From: Saccoglossus kowalevskii | Lineage: Eukaryota; Hemichordata; Enteropneusta; Harrimaniidae | Direction of reading: 5' to 3' | Length of the DNA stretch: 19,301 nt | Assembly (NCBI RefSeq): GCF_000003605.2 | Contig: NW_003107106.1 | Span: 205,475 to 224,775, forward strand | Part shown: piece after piece, positions 1-9,095 of the stretch | Position numbering within the stretch: position 1 is the stretch's first letter | Layout: every line of letters starts with the position of its first letter | Translations under genes and position numbers: made by a program | The notes under the pieces: model-generated | The model's input: the letters and a program-made list of their open reading frames with translations, nothing else | Databases searched by the model: none | What the model was told of the DNA's origin: nothing

Positions 1-18
1 CGCTGGGTCAATAAACAG
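1..18 (-). CDS. possible exon of the left-hand minus-strand gene, cut by the window edge
   Basis: On the minus strand a good acceptor (polypyrimidine tract ending TTTGTTTGCAG) is followed by 18 bases, open in phase 0, that read Leu-Phe-Ile-Asp-Pro-Ala to the window edge. Phase 0 matches the phase-0 donor at the end of the first coding exon at 3488, so this could be its next exon after an intron of about 3.5 kb. Only six codons are visible, so this rests on splice-site quality and phase alone. Confidence 0.2.
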
Positions 19-1853
19 CTGCAAACAAAGTCATAAATTATGTATTATGTAAACATTAATTGTGAGCAAATTAATTAATTATACAAATAATACGTTACAG
101 TTGCCACCAAACATTGAAATTAAAAAATTCTTAATTTAGAAAAAAAAAATGTTAATGCCCGTGGATTTCAGCATTCTCAATTCGTTAATATAATTTTTAA
201 CAAAAGTCAAGATATCAGTTATAACAAAATTCTAATAATTATTAATTATAGTAATATTTACGTATTCTGTATTTTTACAATGCTAAATACTCACAGGGGA
301 CACTAATCTAACATATAAGACTAACAGTAACACAACAGACTTTTAAAATAATATTTAAACAAGCAGCCTCTCAGCTGAAATAAAATATTCATCTAAATCA
401 GAAAATTAAAGATATCATCAAGAAATGCACAAATCTAAGGTCTACCCAAGGTACATATACACCAAGTACCAAAGCAATCAGGCTTGTAGTTTTCAAGAAG
501 AAATCGAAGAGGTAAAAAGTTGTCGCAGACGATGGACAATTACTCATAGGATAAGCTCTGCTCGACAAAGTCGACAGCAGAGCTAAAAAACATGTCCCAA
601 TAATAAAATAATTTACAACAGGTGGTGAGGGTTATACTAGTCTCATGGTACCGAAATGAAATGTACACAAGTTGCAACATTTTAACACTGTCACAGCAAT
701 GGGGACAAATCGGTTTTCTTCTAGTATTTGCAGTAGGTTGCTGGCAATGTGGTAAATAAACCTTTCCCAAATCAAATTTGTTTTCCAAGCAAAATTCAGT
801 CACAAATTGTCTGTACATTTAATTAAACTAAAGAAGTTTCTCACAGATAAGAACAATGATGAAAGTTGACAAGTTTTACATTATTTTGCATGGTAAGTAT
901 TAACCTGTTAAACACCATAGTTACCACAAAATAATCCGACATTTGTCATTCCATTTTTTTTAAAATGAGATCAAAACCTGTATGCTACAGGAAATTATGT
1001 GCCATTAGACCTAATACACGTACTGGTACATACAAGTTTAATTTTAATAATAGCAAAATGTTCTCCCTAAAATTATGGTAGTGTTAGTTACTCTGGTTAT
1101 ATATGAATGGGCTGATTAACACATTCAAAAATGTACTGGTACCATGTTTGGATGTCATCATACATGCAGTCCTACAGTGTAAGAAAGTAATATATTTTAC
1201 ACATTTTGTACACAAGCCGCAGGGGACTCAAAGTGAGCATGATGTACCCCTAACATAACAACTATTTGTCAATTTTACAGCAGAAAAAGAGAAAAGCATG
1301 AAATGCATTTTCATGTTTTTTTTTATGTTACACTGAATATGATGTCAACACATTCCCCATATTAAGAACATTAATGCAAAGCTTGCATATAGACAGTGCC
1401 CTCTGTGAACTATTCAAATAAACAATGGTCAGTCTTTTATAATAGCAGACAGAATACACACATTGTTTTGAGAACCACTGACCCATGTTTGAACCAGCAC
1501 AGCAATCAACTCCTCAAATGATCAAAAGTTTTCACTGAGTTGAAATCAGACTACTGGTACTTCTATATCATTACTTGATATTACACAACATTCAATTGAC
1601 TTTTACAATGATATGAATTGATTATAGACAACTCAGAAAAATGTTTTCGACCAGGAAATTGATTTGGTGTCAGATGTGCACTACAATCCCATTGAGGCTA
1701 TTGAGTCAATGGTAGTGATGTGCAAAATATGATACCATTTTATTGTGTATATAATTATACATGTAACATGTGGAAGAAAAAATATATTACATGAATGCTA
1801 TCAATGTAATTGGAAGCTTCTGAATGAGAAATATGCATTACAAGACATATAGG

Positions 1854-1964
1854 ATTTAATTGAATTCTCCTAATTGTTATGATACATGGAAAAACCTTCC
1901 ATTGTATGCACCACCCTTAATCCTAACCCTAATCCTAACCCTCCAGGTACTAATTCAATTAAAT
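1854..1964. repeat. 13-bp perfect inverted repeat enclosing CCCTAA-like repeats
   Basis: The arms ATTTAATTGAATT (1854-1866) and AATTCAATTAAAT (1952-1964) are perfect reverse complements. Between them, at about 1914-1943, lie degenerate CCCTAA/CCTAATC units resembling an interstitial telomeric motif. It may be a small fold-back element or chance in AT-rich DNA. No target-site duplication was found. Confidence 0.4.
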
Positions 1965-2651
1965 ATGCCCCTCTAGATAAATAACAAAACAAATATTGTA
2001 TTTGAATTATTAGCAGTGCATTTTGGAAGCTCATATAAACCAAAAATCACAGTAGTTTAAACTAATCATTAATCAAATATTAATTATTTTGACCACAGAA
2101 ACACTTCTGTAATTTATGCAACTAATAGAGCTAATACTGTACAAGTTCAATTGATAAAATCAGCATGAAATTAAAGAAAAGAATATACAGTACACAGACT
2201 TCTAAAGTAAAAATGATTTCCTTGCATTTTAAATAAAGGTAATCCTAGTGACACACTGAACAAGTCTGGTCATGCACTGAGAAGTGATTTTTTTTTATTA
2301 TTTTCAACACCATTCAATTTATTAATTGTATTTACAAATGTGTAGTGCTCAGTCAGTCTGCAGTGATTTCATATAGGATATTCTCACGTGATGACACATA
2401 CCACAGTACAAACAGTACAATATGTGAATACAAACAAAAAAGAATCTGCCTCAGAATTAATATCAGTAAACCAAAAATCTAATTTATTTGTTCGTGTTAA
2501 TCTACTGACTGATAAATAAAAATGTACTGTGGGGTTAAATCAGGCTAACTATGAAGGTGCAAGCAGTACCAAAGGTAAGGTCATTTTTATTTTAGCATAA
2601 ATAGAAGATTTATTTGCAATATATGTGCAATCATCAAATCAACTTACAATT

Positions 2652-2780
2652 CTGTAAATTACTATTTTCACTTGGAATTTATTTTCGCTGAAAGAATGGA
2701 TCAGTGAAAATAAAATCCAGCAAAAATACCTTTTTCCTATACTTTACATTCAACTCATCAAAATCATGGAAAATAAACGT
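2652..2780 (+). mobile_element. truncated copy of a TA-inserting MITE family
   Basis: The sequence begins CTGTAAATTACT and is collinear with the first two thirds of the complete copy at 17023-17220, including the shared blocks CAGTGAAAATAAA, ATACCTTTTT and TTTACATTCAACTCAT. The right terminal repeat is missing or too diverged to see. It has the same orientation as the 17-kb copy and is opposite to the 8.7-kb copy. Confidence 0.65.
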
Positions 2781-2820
2781 TTGCTTATTCGGACAAGTAT
2801 ATTAAATTACATTAAGAGCT

Positions 2821-2843
2821 GTAGGGTTAGGGTTCAGGTTAGG
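2821..2843 (+). repeat. short TTAGGG-like interstitial motif
   Basis: The run GTAGGGTTAGGGTTCAGG followed by TTAGG contains one exact TTAGGG unit and two near units. It is far too short to be a telomere. It lies about 900 bp from the oppositely oriented CCCTAA-like run near 1914-1943. Confidence 0.4.
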
Positions 2844-3487
2844 CCTTAAAGAACTCTTTGTCAAATTAAATGCTACAATAAAACAATCTCAATATCTACA
2901 TCAATCATCAAAATACTTTACAAGATATTGGACGCATAATACTGCATATGTATATACCAGTATAACTGAAATATATTTCTGTCCTTACGAATAAATGAAC
3001 ACACATACTGAAATACTTCTTGAATTTTACGTTAAATTCTTGCAATTTTAACAGTTGATATTGTTTAAGATAGGAGGGTTATATAGTTGGTTGTGCTGAT
3101 GTGGCAATCAACGCCCAGCTGTATGTTTGAGAACACAGACATGTCGAGGTAGGCTGACACCCGTCTTTGCATACATGTTTAAATTGTAAATCGAAAAATT
3201 GCAAGTTATAATCTCACGTTAGCAAATTATAGAATCTACAAAAAAACTTGGAGAAAGTTGTATTTATCTGAACAGTTGTTAAATAGAAATAACTCTGACT
3301 TCAACTTTTCCATAACAAAGGGCGTACAGGGTGTGACAGAAACAAACAGTACAGCAGAGTTATCCATGGTCGGGTATGGGTCCGACCAGGAAGAGTACAT
3401 GTAGTACGGTGTAGTCCGGCCACGTATGAAGAATATCAACTTTTATGTCGATGGCAAACGTAAATAAAGGTAAAAACAACAACTTAC

Positions 3488-3607
3488 GGAATGGAACTTC
3501 TCTTCCATGCTTGCTGGTTTATTCTTGGCTATCTCCTTTTCAATTTTAGTTGGTGAAACCGGCGCGACAGCTGCAGCCTCTTCTCCCAAAGTCATTTTTG
3601 TCGCCAT
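3488..3607 (-). CDS. first coding exon of an unrecognised minus-strand gene
   Basis: I do not recognise this protein. The exon encodes 40 residues starting MATKMTLGEEAAAV and ending MEEKFHS. The start at 3607 has a strong context (AAACATGG: A at -3, G at +4). The frame stays open upstream to about 3832, with two earlier in-frame ATGs, so the amino end could be longer, but the Kozak context favours 3607. The exon ends at an excellent donor, TCC|GTAAGT, leaving phase 0. The peptide is polar, with an Ala/Val/Pro-rich patch, a Ser-Pro-Thr-Lys site and a charged Lys/Glu helix-like end. It has no signal peptide or membrane segment, so a cytosolic or nuclear protein is likely. An ETS motif lies about 255 bp upstream in the shared promoter block. 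The rest of the gene lies to the left, mostly or wholly outside the window. Confidence 0.55.
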
Positions 3608-3849
3608 GTTTGATTCCACGCTGGCAAGGTGGCCCTCTAACTTCCCGAAGTTGTGTTTAGTTGTGACCAAAGTATCATAATACTGTGCTTTCATGTCTGC
3701 CGTAAGAATGAACATTTTTGTTGAAAAACGTGCCACATCAAATAAATCAGAATCTACAGCTTTAAAACAAAAACAGCAGAGCACAGCTCGGATCACACGC
3801 AAGTTACAATAACTAAGTATTAACCAAACCACGTTGTGTTAGGTGGTAC

Positions 3850-4110
3850 GTATTGTAACATCCACTTCCGGTTCAGCCAAGTTAAATTGCAAGGTGTGCT
3901 CACCTGAGAAAACGTAAACAGAAGTTACGTCTACACGCCCACACGAGTACCTTGACTTGAACTGGTATGTAGTAATGATCAACACTCGATGATTTTAAGA
4001 CAGCAGCGCGTCAAATTAAAGAACATCCAAGTACTTTCAATTTTAAGGATGACGTCAGCTTATTAATCTCGTGCCGCGGATCGCAACAGTTGTCCCATTT
4101 CTCATTTGCT
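3850..4110. promoter_or_regulatory. probable bidirectional promoter between the left-hand gene and the MFSD6-like gene
   Basis: This block has clearly more CpGs than its surroundings. It contains a consensus ETS site (CCGGAAGTG on the minus strand, 3862-3870 region), a full palindromic CRE (TGACGTCA, 4050-4057) and a CCGCGG. No TATA box is evident. It sits between the minus-strand exon at 3488-3607 and the plus-strand donor at 4228, which suits a shared, TATA-less, housekeeping-type divergent promoter. Exact transcription starts cannot be fixed from sequence. Confidence 0.5.
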
Positions 4111-4227
4111 GTTGGCAATTCGAATGATTGATAAACTATTGTTTCATGATATTAATGCATAAATTATTGCGATCTTGTTTCAACGTCGTTGTTAGTGTGG
4201 GTGATGTGTCGGACGTTCCATTAATCA
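4060..4227 (+). other. candidate non-coding first exon of the MFSD6-like gene
   Basis: A consensus donor (TCA|GTAAGTG) begins at 4228, downstream of the CRE-containing block, and a strong acceptor lies at 6134/6135 just ahead of the MFSD6-like coding exon. Joining them gives an ordinary 5' UTR. The left boundary given is only a guess from the promoter position. Confidence 0.3.
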
Positions 4228-6134
4228 GTAAGTGTTATAATTATGAATGTGATTTTCATTACGGTATTGGTCTACATGTTTGTACGTGTCATCATGCACC
4301 TGGTGACATCGGCTCGGTCAGTGATTTTTAACCCGTTTATCATAACACATTAACCATCCTATGGCTATGTGCAGTGCATTGTATACAAAATTATTGATAA
4401 ATCTATTTATGTAATTTTAATTTTACTAATCCTGGGTGATTTATAGTCCAAAATTTACGTAATCCTGTGTTGTAATATGACATGCATAATATAATAAATT
4501 ATACTTGGAGAAGTAATATTTACAGCTAAAATGTTCACATCACAGATATTAAATGACAATTTTTTTAACCATAAAAAAGGTATTCAAAGTATTTGAACTG
4601 GAACAGCAATAGAGTTTACATATTTTGGTGTACACAAACTGCTTATTCTAAAGCAGACATAGCATTGATAGTGTTAGTTACAAATAACACACGTCACATA
4701 GCATTACTTCATGTTATTAATATTTTTCCAAGGATTATATTACATTGGTGCATCACAAAGCGCACATTAATTAAAATTTCATGTAGACAAACAATGTGTT
4801 TTTTTACATGCATATTGAACACAACATGACACGCCAAGTTTTACATTTTAAGTTTTTGGTGTCACATGGCATGGTGACGAAAAAGAAAATAAGGCAGTTA
4901 TATTTCATTCAACCATTCTTGTACGATTTTGTCACACTTCATATGCTGTTTATGCAGCACTATATAATGACATCATTTCTATTATTAGCATAGCCTTAAC
5001 CCAAAATAAGATAACATATTTCCTGAGTAAATCAACCCCGTCATAACAAAAATATTTCTGCGCAAATTTAAAATTTTCAAATTATCTACATTATCTTGCA
5101 AACCCATAATGTTGAACTTGACATTAACATTAGCACATAGCTTGCTGAAAGGCTGCGTAGATAGCTGCTGCTGGAATGAATGAGGCAAAAACAACATCAG
5201 CAGGTGGTGTATTGGGTCTTTAGAAAATGCAATATGGACGAAAACATGTACTTTTCAGTACCAGTATTGTTTTTCGATACTCTGTACTTTTGGGCAAGTT
5301 TGATTACGATTTATCATACACTGTTGCATTTTCAGGACACAAAATAGTATTCGTTAGATGAAAAATCAAAACCACTAATGTGCATGTGCAGTGATAGTCA
5401 CTGTTCCCTTTAATTTTTTTGAATCTTGAAAATACTGTGAAAATTTGCCCATTTTCCCTTTGAAATGTTTTCTGCATACAAAATGCATGGAAAGTTTCTC
5501 AAAAGACAAAATTTCACTGAGAAACTACAATTGAATCTGAGAAAATTGAGCGAAAATAAGGCTTAGAGGGAACACTGGTGATAGTTATTATATGTACCGA
5601 AAAAATGGTGCACATGCTTTAATATTAGAAAACATTGTTTCATCAAACGAACACTCAAATGTGTGCTACAATGTTTTCATTTCAAGATAAATTGGAGTTT
5701 AGTGTATCAATATACAGTATCAAACAACAATTCTAAAAATTACATGTTCTCAATCTTTCAAAGACCTTAAAAGTCGTTATTGGGATGTGGTTGATTTTGG
5801 TGGCCATTTTAGTGACTAAATCAGAATATATATGTACAATACAAGTGTAGATTAAAAATAGTTAAAGAACAAATAAATTACCGTCTAATTATTTGATATT
5901 ACATTAAAATTATATGTGTATGAAGGTCACACTTCCTGGTACTTTCTAACCTCTAAAGTTCACACTAATTTTCTGTTTTGTTAAACTGTTTTAAAACTTT
6001 AATTAAAGGGCTGTAGACAGTAATGTAATGTTTGCTTGCAATGCATTTTTAAAGAATACATTTTTGTAATGAACAAGCCCTATGTAAATGCAAGTCATAC
6101 TTTTACAATTCATCTATATCCTTTTTTCCATCAG
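4228..6134 (+). other. probable 5' intron of the MFSD6-like gene
   Basis: This is AT-rich DNA with no supported coding sequence; the small open frames at 4593-4993 and 4985-5197 look like chance. It ends in a clear polypyrimidine tract and acceptor (CTTTTTTCCATCAG, 6121-6134). It contains the hAT-type MITE at 5399-5577. Confidence 0.4.
5399..5577 (+). mobile_element. hAT-type MITE, 179 bp, with intact 8-bp target-site duplication
   Basis: The left end CACTGTTCCCTTTAA and the complement of the right end, CAGTGTTCCCTCTAA, match at 13 of 15 bases. The element is flanked on both sides by exactly the same 8 bases, GTGATAGT (5391-5398 and 5578-5585). An 8-bp duplication with CA...TG-ended terminal repeats is the signature of hAT superfamily insertion. 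There is no ORF, so it is a non-autonomous element that would need a hAT transposase encoded elsewhere. It sits in the presumed first intron of the MFSD6-like gene. Confidence 0.88.
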
Positions 6135-6223
6135 GGATGTAACTACGAGAAGAGGGCGCTAGGTATTAAAAATGACAAGATCCTGTATTGCACTGGGTAG
6201 TGTTGACTGATGAAGAAAACACA
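6135..6223 (+). promoter_or_regulatory. 5' leader of the MFSD6-like mRNA with three upstream ORFs
   Basis: Right after the acceptor the leader contains ATG-TAA, a minimal start-stop uORF (6137-6142). A 13-codon uORF follows at 6172-6210. Its TGA overlaps the ATG of a third, 12-codon uORF (6210-6245, junction TGATG), which runs past the main start at 6224 in another frame. The main ATG has the best context (A at -3, G at +4). In-frame TGA at 6173 closes the main frame upstream. Confidence 0.6.
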
Positions 6224-8128
6224 ATGGGAAAACAAGACCAAGTAAATTTGACCAAGTCGCTGGCAGCCGCTAATGCCTTTTACTTTACATACAACTCTGG
6301 AAAAGCATGTCTGTTGCCTTTTCTAACCCTCTACTTCAGACAGTTGGGTTTGTCCCCAACTCACACTGGTATCATCATTTGCAGTAAGGCATTAGTAGCT
6401 TTAGCGTTCACACCACTTTGGAGCAAATGTGCCCATAAATTCAACAAGTACAAAATCGTCATCATATTTTCACTTTTTATGATGATTGCGTCACATCTTG
6501 CATTGATGTTGATCCCTCCTGTGAATCAAAAATCAGTTTTGATGTCTTGTCATCATAATGATTCACAGTCATGGAATATGCAGACAAGTAAACAAAGTAG
6601 ACTCAACAGTACTAGCATCCCTTCTACTGTGTTTCACAGCGTAAGCGATAAACCCGCAACAGTAGCTCCCTCTGTAGGAACTAACAATACAATGAGCAAT
6701 AATGTCTCCGGGATTGAAATCTCAAGCAATACTCAGACTGATATGCACAATGATGTTCACCGAGAATTAGAAACCGAAACGCTACCTGAAGACACTAACC
6801 ATGAACCATCAGCTTACACTGAAGTTGTGGGCCTGCAGGCAAATAAAAAACCATGGGAATCTAGTCAAAAAACAACGACATCAGCTGCAACTGAAAATAT
6901 TCTTTATCAGTGGTTGAAAGAGAAGGACCCAGATTTGTTCAAAGTCCTTGGAAACAAACAATTTGATCCAAATTTGGGAAACATAGTTCGGAGGTCAAGT
7001 GATATTGAAGATCATGATAATTATGATATAACTGAGACGTTGTTCACCAACCAAATTACAAATGATGTCAACAAAGTTTTCCTTATTGTACTCCTTGTTT
7101 GTATTGTTGGTGAGGCTTTAGCGTCACCAATGGAAAAACTACTTGATGACACGTTCTTTGGATATCTTGATGATGTGGACAATACTGAAAAGTATGGCCA
7201 GCAGAAACTATGGTCTCTTCTAGGTTACGTTGTTTGGGGAGCCACCATTTCAATAATCATCGAAAACTCACCTTGTTTCCTTAATTTCAATATCAGCAAT
7301 TACATGATTCATTTTTATGGATTTGCAGCAATGATGGGATTAGCGTTTCTCATTGTGCTCTTTTTCCCGATGCAATCCACACCAAGTAAAGAACATGGCC
7401 AAAATAAATTGTTAAAATGTGTCAAACTTTTGTGTAGTGATTCGTTCAACATAGCATATGTTACTTCTATGTTTTTAGCCGGTGTCATTAATGCATCAAA
7501 GTTCTCATTTCTGTTCTGGTTTCTGGCCGATATGGGAAGCTCAGATCTTCCACTGGGGCTCTCGGTGTCCATGTCTGCAGTTATGCAAATACCCATGCTT
7601 TGTTTATATCCTTGGTTTACTAAAAAAATCACCCAGGCTGGGGTTATGACAATATCACTGGCTTCCATGTCCATACAGTATGTGTACTACTCATTTCTCT
7701 GGACTCCTTGGGCTGTGGTCCCAATTGAAATTTTGAGTGCGTTTAGCATCGCATCGCTGCAACTGTCTGCATTGAGTCATGCTGAATCAACATCACCGCC
7801 AGGACTTGATCGCCTGTTGCAACATATTTTCTGGACAATGTACTGGCAGATCGGATTCAGCATTGGTAGCATAGTCAGTGGTGTGATTTATCAAACATTC
7901 AGTCCTCAAGTACTTTTTCGCAGTGCTTCATTACTGGCACTGTTCTGGGCTCTTGGATTTCTAATCATTATGCGATATGCACCGAGAAGTAAACGTAGGA
8001 TGAGTTATTCAAGACTATTACAGAAGAGAGACGACCTGGAAGATGACATTGATGATAGCGATGAGGATGGAGGAGACGTCTTCAGTGATGACTGGTTGGT
8101 GAATGCTCTCAAGAAAGATTTAGATTAA
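6224..8128 (+). CDS. MFSD6-like major facilitator superfamily transporter
   Basis: The product is a 634-residue multi-pass membrane protein of the MFSD6/MFSD6L branch of the major facilitator superfamily (MFS_1-like); the physiological substrate of this branch is not established. I see about 12 hydrophobic segments: near residues 16-38, 44-66, 76-99, 285-302, 330-348, 360-382, 405-435, 443-462, 471-489, 494-516, 532-556 and 562-583. A motif-A-like loop (PLWSKCAHKFNKYK, about 64-77) joins segments 2 and 3. The family-typical block GEALASPMEKLLDDT (296-310), followed by YGQQKLW (324-330), is clear. Between segments 3 and 4 lies a long polar Ser/Thr/Asn-rich loop (about 100-284) with several N-glycosylation sequons. 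The tail is very acidic (DDLEDDIDDSDEDGGD, from about 603). I chose the ATG at 6224; the frame extends 12 codons further only through a TTG. The coding region is one uninterrupted exon. Confidence 0.92.
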   Translation: MGKQDQVNLTKSLAAANAFYFTYNSGKACLLPFLTLYFRQLGLSPTHTGIIICSKALVALAFTPLWSKCAHKFNKYKIVIIFSLFMMIASHLALMLIPPVNQKSVLMSCHHNDSQSWNMQTSKQSRLNSTSIPSTVFHSVSDKPATVAPSVGTNNTMSNNVSGIEISSNTQTDMHNDVHRELETETLPEDTNHEPSAYTEVVGLQANKKPWESSQKTTTSAATENILYQWLKEKDPDLFKVLGNKQFDPNLGNIVRRSSDIEDHDNYDITETLFTNQITNDVNKVFLIVLLVCIVGEALASPMEKLLDDTFFGYLDDVDNTEKYGQQKLWSLLGYVVWGATISIIIENSPCFLNFNISNYMIHFYGFAAMMGLAFLIVLFFPMQSTPSKEHGQNKLLKCVKLLCSDSFNIAYVTSMFLAGVINASKFSFLFWFLADMGSSDLPLGLSVSMSAVMQIPMLCLYPWFTKKITQAGVMTISLASMSIQYVYYSFLWTPWAVVPIEILSAFSIASLQLSALSHAESTSPPGLDRLLQHIFWTMYWQIGFSIGSIVSGVIYQTFSPQVLFRSASLLALFWALGFLIIMRYAPRSKRRMSYSRLLQKRDDLEDDIDDSDEDGGDVFSDDWLVNALKKDLD

Positions 8129-8649
8129 TTGAGAATGTTTAAATTATGCTAGATTGTTACATTTTTATTGGGGTAAGCATAATTTTTACTACGGGTGAAA
8201 AAAATAATATTTATTTGGTGCCTTTCCTTCAATTCAGGGATTCATTTTAGAGGTTGGGAGTTGAAATTTGGAAAAGATGAAACTTAGTTAATCAATGCAA
8301 TAATCAGTCTGTATTTTTCATGCTAAATTTGTTGTTTTCACTCAATCCAATCCATTAATCCAAGTATTATGTAAGCTCATAAGATGGATCATATAATGTA
8401 GGCATGACCTAATTGTACATTAGTGAAACAATCGGTAGCATTATTTGTGATGAATGAAGGTATTATTATACTGGGAAAAACTTATCATTGAGTATTTATG
8501 TCTTATTTACAATGCGGTGAGCTAGTTTTTTGTATTTTGTTGTCATTATTTATGTCTCACAGAGTCAAAATGACCTTTGTCGTATCAAACAAACAAACAT
8601 ACATGCAGTAAAATATTAGGATACTCATATTATGCATATGCAAATAGGC

Positions 8650-8695
8650 AGCTAGGAAGTTCATTTTTGTTGAAAAACAAATGATATTCCTAGCT
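8650..8695. repeat. imperfect 17-bp inverted repeat (fold-back)
   Basis: The left arm AGCTAGGAAGTTCATTT (8650-8666) and the complement of the right arm, AGCTAGGAATATCATTT (8679-8695), match at 15 of 17 positions around a 12-base loop. It abuts the start of the MITE copy at 8695, so it could mark an older insertion or hairpin next to it. Confidence 0.55.
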
Positions 8696-8912
8696 ACTAT
8701 AAAATACTTTATTTTAGCTGGAATTATTTTTCGCTGAATAGACTTTTTGGATGTTTTGTATGGAATTTATTTTCACTGAAAAAAAAGATTTTTGACATGT
8801 TGAATGTAAAAAATATGAAAAAAGGCATATTCGCTGAATTTTATTTTAAATGATTCATCCCTTCAGCGAAAATAGCAAAAATTAATTCCAAGCGAAAATA
8901 AATTATTCCACA
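8695..8912 (-). mobile_element. copy of the TA-inserting MITE family, inverted relative to the other two
   Basis: It starts TACTATAAAATACTTTATTTT and is collinear over its whole length with the reverse complement of the complete copy at 17023-17220. Shared blocks include GGAATTTATTTTCA, GTTGAATGTAAAA, CAGCGAAAATAGCAAAA and AAGCGAAAATAAA. It carries an extra A/T-rich insertion of about 13 bases and a decayed right end. Confidence 0.72.
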
Positions 8913-9095
8913 ACTTATTTGAATATATCACATGATATATTTGTCTGTGTTGTGCCCATTTTGCCACAAAGTTATTAAATTTAGACTCGGTATTAATATG
9001 ATACAAATTGCCAAAACATAGTTCATGGTTCATTATTATGGATAAACTGAATCAGTCAGTAGCATCCTGTTTAAATAAAAAAAAAAAATTAAATA

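Larger units (their letters stand above)
19..3487 (-). other. long AT-rich stretch, probably intron 1 of the left-hand gene
   Basis: No convincing coding exon is visible on either strand. Reading frames here (for example minus 540-818 and 3236-3439) match nothing I recognise and lack supported splice sites. The stretch contains a MITE relic at 2652-2780, a 13-bp inverted repeat around telomere-like DNA at 1854-1964, and a TTAGGG-like run at 2821-2843. A small pocket with several CpGs near 3100-3165 is open for 36 codons on the minus strand but is unassigned. Confidence 0.4.
8129..9095 (+). other. probable 3' UTR of the MFSD6-like gene
   Basis: This is AT-rich non-coding DNA after the TAA. 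No good AATAAA follows immediately. Candidate poly(A) signals occur at 9074-9079 (before an A-rich run) and again near 9118, 9160 and 9310. A MITE copy lies inside at 8695-8912, so the mRNA tail probably carries transposon sequence. The end point is a guess. Confidence 0.35.

Noticed and set aside
540-818. Minus-strand frame with a CPHCC cluster resembling a zinc-binding motif
   Set aside because: Only one isolated Cys/His cluster, low-complexity surroundings, and no splice sites that fit the left-hand gene's phase.
3236-3439. Minus-strand 67-codon frame just after the left-hand gene's first exon
   Set aside because: It lies directly after the GTAAGT donor inside the intron, starts at a TTG, and has no acceptor or recognisable protein. 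Probably CpG-rich promoter-proximal DNA.
7315-7674. Minus-strand 119-codon frame
   Set aside because: It is the antisense shadow of the MFSD6-like coding exon.
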